Source: Myxococcales bacterium
GTDB taxonomy: Bacteria; Myxococcota_A; Polyangia; Polyangiales; Houyiibacteriaceae
Assembly (NCBI GenBank): GCA_029861865.1
Contig: JAOTYL010000016.1
Location: 22,127-86,126, forward strand
Length of the DNA: 64,000 nucleotides
Reading direction: 5' to 3'
Numbering within the stretch: the first letter of the stretch is position 1; the number at the start of each line of letters is the position of its first letter. Positions 23,472 through 30,453 of this stretch are shown one piece after another. The position numbers were made by a program, and so were the translations under genes. Under the pieces are notes generated by a model. It ran no database searches, was not told the DNA's origin, and saw only the letters and a program-made list of their open reading frames with translations.

Positions 23472-24290
23472 CTAGCGTGTGTGGACGAGCGGCAAGCCGT
23501 TCGGGCCCACAGGAATGTACACCGTCGTGTGGTTCGGAGAGTTTGCCATCGTCCGCTGCGCCTCGATCGCTTCGTGTTGCAGGTAGTTCGCGGTCAGCGT
23601 TTCGTTGATGATCTTCTGCGCCGATGCGATTCCTTTGGCCTCCTCGATTCGAATCTCTGCATCGCGCTGGGCGATCTCTTTTTGGGTTGCCTTCTCCTCG
23701 AGCAACTGCTTTGCCGCGAGCTTCTTTTCGACTGCCTGCGAAACGACCGGCGGATAATCGATGTTTCCAACGGCCAACCGGACCACCTCGAAGGGGGTCT
23801 TCTCGAGGTACGTATTGAGCGCAGTCTCTATCTTCTTAGCGATGGTTTCACGCTCCGCCTTGAGCTCTCGGCTCGCATACTCCTGAACGGATTCGCGAAC
23901 GATCGTTCGAAACGGCTCTTTCAAGAAACGCAGGTACCAATTTCCGGCGCCAAACTGCTCGACGACAGCTTGGACCTGGCCTTGCTCGACCAGAAGGACG
24001 GCGTGGACTCGGAAGGCCACGTTGAGATCGTCTTTAACGAGGATGCTGAACTCCTCGGTGTAGGTCGTCGGTCGTGTGTCGATGTTGATGATGCGGTTTC
24101 GAAAAGCGCTGATGCCGTAGTTGCCGGGTCCTTTGACTGCGCCACGAAACCCACCTTCACCGATCATCCGGGGGTCTTCGAAGACATAGCCTTCGTGTCC
24201 GGCTGGGGCGTGGGGATTGGTGCAGCCGGCTACTCCTAAGCCGGTTGAGATCAAAACCAGGGTAAAAAGGGCGATGATTGGGCCGCGCAT
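23472..24290 (-). CDS. SPFH/prohibitin-family lipoprotein
   Basis: 272 aa. An N-terminal signal peptide with lipobox GLGVAGC (Cys near 22) is followed by a band-7/SPFH domain (about 45-205) with NIIDTRPTTYTEEF-type and FRTIVRESVQEYASREL segments, then a coiled-coil region rich in Glu/Ala/Lys (about 205-250). Homology supports a membrane-anchored oligomeric scaffold; lipidation instead of a transmembrane anchor is inferred from the Cys. The ATG at 24290 follows AAAGGAGG. Divergent from the ribbon-helix-helix gene across an unusually AT-rich gap, and bounded by arrays 4 and 5. Confidence 0.82.
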   Translation of the reverse strand: MRGPIIALFTLVLISTGLGVAGCTNPHAPAGHEGYVFEDPRMIGEGGFRGAVKGPGNYGISAFRNRIINIDTRPTTYTEEFSILVKDDLNVAFRVHAVLLVEQGQVQAVVEQFGAGNWYLRFLKEPFRTIVRESVQEYASRELKAERETIAKKIETALNTYLEKTPFEVVRLAVGNIDYPPVVSQAVEKKLAAKQLLEEKATQKEIAQRDAEIRIEEAKGIASAQKIINETLTANYLQHEAIEAQRTMANSPNHTTVYIPVGPNGLPLVHTR

Positions 24291-24311
24291 GATGGCCTCC
24301 TTTATGGTATT

Positions 24312-24395
24312 CGTGTGATGTTTATATATAAGTATATACTCATATGTCGTCAATAATAATTCGCCATATTCATATACTTTTGTATATACTCGCAC
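24312..24395. promoter_or_regulatory. AT-rich divergent operator region with repeated GTATATACTC
   Basis: In a GC-rich genome this gap is strikingly AT-rich. GTATATACTC occurs exactly at 24332-24341 and 24382-24391, with a related CATATACTT at 24371-24379; each holds the palindromic core GTATATAC/ATATAC. They lie between the divergent SPFH and ribbon-helix-helix genes and overlap any promoter there, so autoregulation by the ribbon-helix-helix protein is the simplest reading. Confidence 0.6.
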
Positions 24396-24416
24396 ACTAA
24401 CCCGAGAGGAGGGGCG

Positions 24417-24710
24417 ATGACCGAGGCTTTTCGGCGAATCAGCTTGATGATTCGCGAAGACCAGCACGAGCAGCTCGCAGAGCTGGGCGTCAATATGAGC
24501 GGCCTGGTTCGAAGCCTGATCGACGATCATCTGAGCGAGTCGAAGATCACCCTTGCTGTCTCTTCGGAGACCGCCGACCTCTACCGGGAGATCGTTTCAA
24601 ACACAGGTAGCACCGACGCAGACATCGAGCCTCATCTGCGAGCAGCGCTCAAGAGCATGCTGAAGGATCGCATCGCGCGCATGGAGAAGCTCCACCGAAC
24701 GATCAAGTAG
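24417..24710 (+). CDS. Ribbon-helix-helix (CopG-like) DNA-binding protein
   Basis: 97 aa. Residues 5-42 (FRRISLMIREDQHEQLAELGVNMSGLVRSLIDDHL) fit a ribbon-helix-helix unit: an alternating strand then two helices with the N-x-S-xLVR turn. The C-terminal part is helical and charged, possibly for oligomerisation or a partner. Ribosome site GAGAGGAGGGG is strong. Divergent from the SPFH lipoprotein with shared AT-rich repeats; likely its regulator. Not clearly a toxin-antitoxin antitoxin, since the neighbour is not a known toxin. Confidence 0.65.
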   Translation: MTEAFRRISLMIREDQHEQLAELGVNMSGLVRSLIDDHLSESKITLAVSSETADLYREIVSNTGSTDADIEPHLRAALKSMLKDRIARMEKLHRTIK

Positions 24711-24713
24711 AAA

Positions 24714-24884
24714 CGTCAACCGGTGGCTCGGGGCGCGGCGCGGCACGGGACGGGCGCTCGAGAACAGTGACAGTGACAGTGCCAGCGTCAGTGCCAGTGC
24801 CAGTGTCAGCGCCAGTGCCAGTGCCAGTGCCAGTGCCAGTGACAGCGCCAGTGTCAGTGACAGCGTCGGTGTCAGCGGCAGTGA
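24714..24884 (+). repeat. GC-rich leader (copy 2) plus (CAGYGN)n, array 5
   Basis: The leader 24714-24764 repeats the sequence at 3198-3256 (GTCAACCGGTGGCTCGG, CGGCGCGG, GGACGGGCG, CTCG, GAACAGTG in the same order). It is followed by about 20 CAGYGN units (24765-24884). It fills the gap between the convergent ribbon-helix-helix and carboxylase genes, ending two bases before the carboxylase stop. Confidence 0.85.
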
Positions 24885-24885
24885 G

Positions 24886-26820
24886 TCACCAGGGATCTAT
24901 GCAGGGTCGCTTTTTGCCTTTGCGTCGCTCTGGCCTTGGCGCTGCTTGAAGGGCGCTCATGATCCACTTCCTCGAGTCGACGGGGTCGATCACTGCGTCG
25001 ATTTCAAACTGTGCGGCCATGTTGATGGCCTTGCCCATGTCGTAGGCCATCGCGACCATGTTTTGGTAGGCCTGCTCGCGTTGCTTGGGGTCTTCGATCG
25101 CTTCGAGCTCCTTTCGATAGCCGAGCTTCACGGCCCCCTCGAGCCCCATTCCACCGAATTCGCCCGTGGGCCAAGCGACGGTGAAACGCGGCGCCTTGAA
25201 GCTGCCGCCGGCCATCGATTGAGCGCCTAGGCCATAGCCTTTCCGTACGACGATTGTGAAGAACGGGACATCGAGGCTCGCCCCGACGACGAACATACGG
25301 GCCGCGCGGCGAACCATCGCGGTGGCCTCGACCTCGGGGCCGACCATGAAACCCGGGGTGTCGCATAGAAACAAAAGAGGAATGTCGAACGCGTCGCAGA
25401 GCTGCATGAAGCGGCTTGCTTTGTCGGCCGCGTCTCCGTCGATCGCACCGCCAAGATGGGTCGGGTCGTTGGCGATGATCCCGAGAGGCCGGCCCTCGAC
25501 CCGCGTGAGCGCAACGACCATTGCAAGGCCAGAGCCTGAGCGAAGCTCCAGAACCGACCCGGTGTCGGCAAGGGTGTCGATCACGGTGCGGATGTCGTAG
25601 ACGCGCAGCCGATTCTCGGGGATGAGCGTGCGCAAACGACGTTGGTCCGCGTGCTCCCAACTTTCGAGTGGGCCTTGAAAATACGAGAGGTACTTCTTTG
25701 CGGTGGCGACCGCTTCGGCCTCGTCTTCGGCGAGGATGTCGATGACTCCGTTTTCGAATTGGACGTCGGAGGGTCCAATCTCCTCGGGCTCGAATACGCC
25801 AAGACCGCCGCCTTCGATCATTGCGGGTCCGCCCATCCCGATGTTGGAGTCTTTCGTTGCGATCACGACATCGCAGCAGCCGAGCAGGGCGGCGTTTCCG
25901 GCAAAGCACCGGCCCGAGTTGATGCCCACCAGTGGTACCAAACCCGAGAGCTCCGCGAAATACTGAAAAGCCCGGCAGTCTAGACCGGCAACCTGAGTGC
26001 TATCCGTGTCTCCCGGCCTGCCACCACCACCTTCGGAAAAGAGCACGACCGGCAGTCGAAGCGTCTCTGCGAGCTCGAACATTCGATCTTTCTTGTAGTG
26101 GTTCATCACGCCCTGCGTACCCGCCAACACGGTGTAGTCATACGACATCACGACGCAGCGGGTCTCGGCGTCTCCGAATAGGTTGCCGTTGACAGCACCG
26201 AGGCCTGCAACGAGCCCGTCCGCCGGGGTTCGAGCGATGAGATCTTGAACCGACCGACGCTGACGTTGTGCAGCGATGACCAGCGCCCCGTACTCGACGA
26301 ATGTGCCCGCGTCGACCAAGTCCGTCACGTTTTCGCGCGCCGTGCGCTGGCCGGTCTTGCGTCGCCGCGCGACGGCTTCAGGACGGTTTGCGTCGAGCCC
26401 GATGTCATGACGTGCCCTAACCGCGGCGAGGTCTTCTCGAATCTCGTCGAGGTCGATCTGGATATCCGCCGTATCCGCCTCGTCGATTGCTTCGCGTTCC
26501 TCCAATTGGAGCAACACCTCTCCTTTGGCCACGGTCGCCCCTTCCTCGGTGGAAATCGACGAAACGACTCCCGCGCGGTCAGCAGCGACCACGTGTTCCA
26601 TCTTCATCGCTTCGAGGATCACCAACGACTGACCCTTTTTCACGACTTCCCCCTCAGAAACAGCGAACCGAACGACTACACTCTGCATGGGGGCGGTAAC
26701 TCTGCGCATCGACGAAGGTTTGACCGAAGCTGGGCGAAGCGCCACGTCAACCGGTGAGCCAGGCCGGTTTGCCACCGATGGGGGCTTTTGTGCTGAGGCT
26801 ACCGCTGGCTCCGCACGCAT
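24886..26820 (-). CDS. Biotin carrier / carboxyltransferase fusion of an acyl-CoA carboxylase
   Basis: 644 aa. A biotinyl domain comes first (about 38-108), with biotinyl Lys73 in EAMKMEH, then a carboxyltransferase of the AccDA/PccB type (about 140-630) with YTVLAGTQG, FSEGGGGRPGDTD, the NSGRCFAGNAALLGCCDVVIA oxyanion region and LCDTPGFMVGP. The order BCCP-CT without a biotin carboxylase domain means BC must come from another protein, for example AccC at 37.3 kb. It lies four hexamer units after the BtuF-like gene; the first 37 residues are a low-complexity linker. No clear ribosome site, so the start is uncertain. Confidence 0.85.
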   Translation of the reverse strand: MRAEPAVASAQKPPSVANRPGSPVDVALRPASVKPSSMRRVTAPMQSVVVRFAVSEGEVVKKGQSLVILEAMKMEHVVAADRAGVVSSISTEEGATVAKGEVLLQLEEREAIDEADTADIQIDLDEIREDLAAVRARHDIGLDANRPEAVARRRKTGQRTARENVTDLVDAGTFVEYGALVIAAQRQRRSVQDLIARTPADGLVAGLGAVNGNLFGDAETRCVVMSYDYTVLAGTQGVMNHYKKDRMFELAETLRLPVVLFSEGGGGRPGDTDSTQVAGLDCRAFQYFAELSGLVPLVGINSGRCFAGNAALLGCCDVVIATKDSNIGMGGPAMIEGGGLGVFEPEEIGPSDVQFENGVIDILAEDEAEAVATAKKYLSYFQGPLESWEHADQRRLRTLIPENRLRVYDIRTVIDTLADTGSVLELRSGSGLAMVVALTRVEGRPLGIIANDPTHLGGAIDGDAADKASRFMQLCDAFDIPLLFLCDTPGFMVGPEVEATAMVRRAARMFVVGASLDVPFFTIVVRKGYGLGAQSMAGGSFKAPRFTVAWPTGEFGGMGLEGAVKLGYRKELEAIEDPKQREQAYQNMVAMAYDMGKAINMAAQFEIDAVIDPVDSRKWIMSALQAAPRPERRKGKKRPCIDPW

Positions 26821-26827
26821 AGGGTGT

Positions 26828-26845
26828 CAGCGCCAGTGCCAGTGT
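26828..26845 (+). repeat. Short (CAGYGN)3, array 6
   Basis: CAGCGC-CAGTGC-CAGTGT lies exactly in the 24-base gap between the BtuF-like stop (26845) and the carboxylase ATG (26820), where a ribosome site would be expected. It is the shortest array and may show an early or decayed stage. Confidence 0.6.
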
Positions 26846-27801
26846 TACTCGGCGGTGGGTCTCTGGCCGTAGACTTTGGTCCGGACTGCTCTGGCGGCTT
26901 CGACGATCCCTAGACCTCCACTGCTCAGCAGCTTGCCGTCGATCTCGATGATCCCCTCCCGCCCCTGCGCGCATGCGCTCAATTGATTCAGCGCAGACAT
27001 GGCGCAGAGCTGCTCTCCTGTCCCAGTTCCTGTCACGATGAGCGGAGGGTTGAGCTTCAGCAGTTGCTCGAAACTGTAGTTGGGCCATCGGTCGTACTCG
27101 TCGGCCGCGATGTCTATGATACCGGCGTACGTCAAGACGTCGTGGTAGCTCGAGCCCATCGTGCCGCCATAGATGCGGTTGCCGACTACGGTCGCATAGA
27201 TTCCGTGCTTTCGTTCCGTGGGAGGGATATCGCTGGCGATCACATCGAGGTCCTCTTCGAGTTGCAAGGCGAGCGCAGTGCCACGTGCGGGGTGGCCCAC
27301 CAAGGTCGCGAGAGTCTCGATGTCGTCGAAGAGGCTGCTGAGCCCGTCGATCGAGCCAAAGTCGAACACGTGGATGCCGGCCTCTCGGAGTCGCTCGACG
27401 TGTCGCGGATCGGTGAGGTTGTGGGCGAGCACGAGGTCAGGATCGAGGGTCAAGATCTGCTCGATGTCGGTGACTAGCTCGATCGTGCCTTTGCCATGAT
27501 ACCGGTAGCTTCGGACGCCTTCGCGCTGGCTGTAGCCCGTGAAGGCGACGATGCGATCGGGCTCGCAAAGCTCGAGAAGAAGCTCGTCTGCGACGGGGCT
27601 CGCCGAGGCGATTCTTCGGTAGTCTTGGGGTCTGAAAACGACCCCGGAAGCATCTCGAACCGAAGGCCTGGCCGAATCCTCCGTTTCCTCGATGGTCGTG
27701 GACGCCTCCCCCCAGGGCACGATCCCGATCGCGAGGGCAAGCGCGCCGATCAGCGCGCCGAGGTTGATCAAGGCCGTCCGCACTATCCTGCGATATCGCA
27801 C
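26845..27801 (-). CDS. Periplasmic substrate-binding protein, BtuF/FecB-type (cobalamin, heme or siderophore)
   Basis: 318 aa. GTG start; signal peptide about 1-34 (LINLGALIGALALAIGIVPWGEAS). The mature part has the family layout: RIASASPVADELLLELCEPDRIVAFT, LTLDPDLVLAHNLTDP, then a long helix and TYAGIIDIAADEYDRWPNYSFEQLLKLNPPLIVTG. Likely delivers its ligand to the ABC importer encoded at 28.6-30.4 kb, though an opposite-strand gene separates them. The 12-bp palindrome TGCGATATCGCA overlaps its start codon (27789-27800). The ligand cannot be read from sequence. Confidence 0.8.
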   Translation of the reverse strand: MRYRRIVRTALINLGALIGALALAIGIVPWGEASTTIEETEDSARPSVRDASGVVFRPQDYRRIASASPVADELLLELCEPDRIVAFTGYSQREGVRSYRYHGKGTIELVTDIEQILTLDPDLVLAHNLTDPRHVERLREAGIHVFDFGSIDGLSSLFDDIETLATLVGHPARGTALALQLEEDLDVIASDIPPTERKHGIYATVVGNRIYGGTMGSSYHDVLTYAGIIDIAADEYDRWPNYSFEQLLKLNPPLIVTGTGTGEQLCAMSALNQLSACAQGREGIIEIDGKLLSSGGLGIVEAARAVRTKVYGQRPTAE

Positions 27802-27869
27802 GGGACGGCGGGATCAAGGCGGCGCCCAGCCACCTCTGCCAGTGATAGAATGTGCCCCCCGGAGGTCAC

Positions 27870-28535
27870 ATGGCGCATTGGAAGCATCGAGACGAAGCGA
27901 AGTGGAAGAACTTCGAGTTCAATCAGCCTTATGCGAAGGGCCTCAAGCGACTCAAGGAAGAGGTGCTCGCCAAGACCGACTTCGACCCGGCGACCCTGTG
28001 GCAGTGGGGGACTATGCAGGCGATGGCGCTCATCGAGATGCTCAAAGAGAACGAGCGTACGTTTGGCGAGGCTGGCCAGAAGGCGGCGTATCGAGCTCTT
28101 CGCAAGACGGGCTACGACGTAGGGCGGCAGATCCTCGACGGCACGACCATTCCCGAGGACATGACCGACACGGAGTTCACGTCGTTCTACGCAACCGTGA
28201 TCAACCGCATCGCGTACGCATCGCTCGAGGACCCGAAGATCGACCGCGAAGGCCAAGCAAGCTTTCACATCCTTTGGTGCCCACATCAGGATCATTACGA
28301 GGCGTTTGACTGCCGAGTACAACGGTATTTCGTGCAAGGCATGATCGATGCGGCCCAAGACCATGCCGACCGATTTGGATTCCAGGTTCGGTTCGATTCC
28401 ACCATCCCTGCCGGTGCGGAGACCTGCCACTTCACGATGTGGGACGCGGATGATCAAGAGCGTGAGCAATGGGAGCTATTGACCGAGAAGCTGGAAAAGA
28501 AAGCACTCCAAATCGTGCGAGACGAGCCTAGGTGA
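27870..28535 (+). CDS. Conserved protein, possibly ATC-hydrolase-like (L-2-amino-thiazoline-4-carboxylate hydrolase family)
   Basis: 221 aa, soluble, no signal peptide. The C-terminal half has WCPHQDHYEAFDC ... FGFQVRFDSTIPAGAETCHFTMWD, a Cys-Pro, a mid Cys and a terminal G-x3-C-x-F pattern resembling the ATC hydrolase-like family (PF14196); that is a tentative pattern match. The ATG at 27870 was chosen because GGAGGT lies four bases upstream. It sits between the binding-protein and ABC genes of the importer, on the other strand, so a role in using the imported ligand is possible but unproven. Confidence 0.5.
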   Translation: MAHWKHRDEAKWKNFEFNQPYAKGLKRLKEEVLAKTDFDPATLWQWGTMQAMALIEMLKENERTFGEAGQKAAYRALRKTGYDVGRQILDGTTIPEDMTDTEFTSFYATVINRIAYASLEDPKIDREGQASFHILWCPHQDHYEAFDCRVQRYFVQGMIDAAQDHADRFGFQVRFDSTIPAGAETCHFTMWDADDQEREQWELLTEKLEKKALQIVRDEPR

Positions 28536-28633
28536 TAGCGCGGGGGCGGTGGGGCGGGACCAACTGAGGCCGCAGGCCGTCTAGGTGATAGCGCGGGGGC
28601 GGTGGGGCGGGACCAACTGAGGCTGCAGGCCGT
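28529..28633 (+). repeat. Tandem duplication of about 53 bp spanning a stop codon
   Basis: The unit beginning CTAGGTGATAGCGC and ending GGCCGT occurs twice head to tail (28529-28581 and 28582-28633) with one-base differences. The first copy begins inside the last codons of the 27870 gene, so the stop TGA is within the repeat. It fills the gap between two convergent genes. GC-rich, with no obvious hairpin plus T-run. Confidence 0.85.
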
Positions 28634-29383
28634 CTAGCCGGGCAGCCGAAAACTCAAAACGGTCTCTTCGTCCATTTCGACTCCGTACACGTCGCGGATC
28701 GGTTCGGCCGAGATCACGTCTGCCGTCACGCCTTGATGGGTCAGGCGGCCGTCTTTGAGCAAGATCGCTCGATCGGTGAATCGGGCTGCGTCGTCGAGCC
28801 GGTGGAGCACGGCGACGATGCAGTATCCGTTTGCTGCGAGCTCTCGCAGCAATTCATAGAACGAAAGCGCGTGACGGATGTCGAGCGATGCGGTGGGTTC
28901 GTCGAGCAGGATCAGCCTGGCTTCCGTGGCCAGCGCGCGAGCGAGCAAGACGCGACGTCGTTCGCCCCCGGAAAGCTGGGTGAACGACCGTTTTCGCAGG
29001 TGCGCGATGTCAACCACTTCCATGGCGTGCTCGACTGCTGCATGGTGAGTGTGCCGGTCCGTGTGGAGGCTATACCGGGCTTGCTGCACGACGTGCTCGA
29101 CCCTGAATGGGCTAGCGAGCAACGATACCTGGGGCACGTACGCGATGAGTCGCACCCGATCGGATCGGTGCAGCTTGCGGAGATCCCGGCTTGCCACCTC
29201 GATTCGGCCCGCATGCGGAAGAAGTCCTGCGACCGCCTTGAGCAATGTCGTCTTGCCGGCGCCATTCGGACCCAGCACCGCAGTGATCATGCCGTACTGC
29301 GCCTGGAACGAAATATCGCGTAGCACTTGTCGCGCGCCGAGTGTCACTTGAACGTGCTCGGTTCGTACCGCGGACTCACCCAT
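28634..29383 (-). CDS. ABC importer ATP-binding protein (BtuD/FecE type)
   Basis: 249 aa. Walker A GPNGAGKTTLLKAV near 35-48, signature LSGGERRRVLLARAL near 138-152, Walker B LILLDEPTASLDI near 160, and switch His near 195 (AVLHRLDDAARF). Belongs to the class that energises FecCD permeases for cobalamin, heme or iron-siderophore uptake. Ribosome site GGGAGG. Overlaps the permease by eight bases. Confidence 0.88.
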   Translation of the reverse strand: MGESAVRTEHVQVTLGARQVLRDISFQAQYGMITAVLGPNGAGKTTLLKAVAGLLPHAGRIEVASRDLRKLHRSDRVRLIAYVPQVSLLASPFRVEHVVQQARYSLHTDRHTHHAAVEHAMEVVDIAHLRKRSFTQLSGGERRRVLLARALATEARLILLDEPTASLDIRHALSFYELLRELAANGYCIVAVLHRLDDAARFTDRAILLKDGRLTHQGVTADVISAEPIRDVYGVEMDEETVLSFRLPG

Positions 29384-30359
29384 CGTAGGCCTCCCGTTGC
29401 ATCCGGAGGAGTAGCCAGAGAAACAAAGGCGCCCCGATCAGACCGGTCACGATGCCGAGAGGGATTTCAGAGCGGCCCGGCATCGCGCGGCCGAGCGCAT
29501 CGCATGCGATCAGAAACGCCCCACCAAGCAGGGCAGCGCTCGGCACAAGGCGGCGGTGCTCCGCCCCGACGATCGGTCGAAGCGCGTGTGGCACGATCAG
29601 CCCAACGAACGCGACCCCGCCGCCAACCGACACTGCGGCGCCGGTGAGAACTGCCACCCAGACCACGACCCATCTCCGAGTTGCTTTGACGTCGACACCG
29701 AGGCTTGCCGCCTCTTCCTCCCCGGAAAGCATCACGTCGAGCGCATGCCCCCAACCCCAAATCGCGACCGTGCCCGCGATGATCAACGGGAGCGCAAACA
29801 GAACGTGCCGCACACCCGCTCCGCTGACGCTTCCGAGCGACCAGGCTACCATCGTGCGCCCGAGCTCCCAGGAATCTTGCGCCATGCTCGTCAGGAAGCT
29901 TCCGATGCTGAGAAACAGTGATGACAAGATGAAGCCGGTGAGAAGTAAGGTAAGCAGGTCGGCGCCTGCGCGGAGAAACATCACCAAGATCCCGAGCGCC
30001 ACGAGTGCCCCGAGCAGGCTGCCAATGGGCAGCACCATTTCGATCGTGAGGGCAGCGGTGGCCCCGGAGAATGCGCTTGCCGTGAGGAGCGCAATTTGAC
30101 CGCCCAGGTTGGCGCCGGCGGTCGTGCCTAGAATCGAAGGGCTCGCGAGCGGATTTCGAAAGAGCCCCTGAACCGCGACCCCTCCGACGGACAACGCAGC
30201 GCCGGCGAGGAATGCCGCAAGCAGACGCGCACCTCGGAGTTGCAAGAGCGTCGCGCGTAGACTCTCGTCACCGAGCGAGGCAGTGCCGGTAAAGAGGGCC
30301 AGCGCTCCAGCAACGACGACCGCGAGCACGAGCGCAACATGTAGGCGGGTGGCGGACAT
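29376..30359 (-). CDS. FecCD/BtuC-family permease
   Basis: 327 aa with about nine to ten membrane helices. Family signatures are RLPRLLAAFLAGAALSVGGVAVQGLFRNPLASPSILGTTAGAN-like text near residues 45-85 (here LRGARLLAAFLAGAALSVGGVAVQ) and VAFVGLIVPHALRPIVGAEHRRLVP near 235-260. It is the inner-membrane channel of the importer; overlaps the ATPase gene and is divergent from the TonB-dependent receptor gene, so inner- and outer-membrane steps of one uptake route are probably encoded together. Confidence 0.88.
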   Translation of the reverse strand: MSATRLHVALVLAVVVAGALALFTGTASLGDESLRATLLQLRGARLLAAFLAGAALSVGGVAVQGLFRNPLASPSILGTTAGANLGGQIALLTASAFSGATAALTIEMVLPIGSLLGALVALGILVMFLRAGADLLTLLLTGFILSSLFLSIGSFLTSMAQDSWELGRTMVAWSLGSVSGAGVRHVLFALPLIIAGTVAIWGWGHALDVMLSGEEEAASLGVDVKATRRWVVVWVAVLTGAAVSVGGGVAFVGLIVPHALRPIVGAEHRRLVPSAALLGGAFLIACDALGRAMPGRSEIPLGIVTGLIGAPLFLWLLLRMQREAYDG

Positions 30360-30453
30360 TCGAGGCTCGCAGAGGGGTTACGCGTGGTGCGACTTCCCGT
30401 CAATCGGCGCCTTTTTCCACAGGCAGAGCTCGATCCCATCTACTATCGAGATC

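Noticed and set aside
24417..24710. Toxin-antitoxin antitoxin reading of the ribbon-helix-helix gene
   Set aside because: The divergent neighbour is an SPFH lipoprotein, not a recognised toxin, and no small toxin ORF is adjacent.
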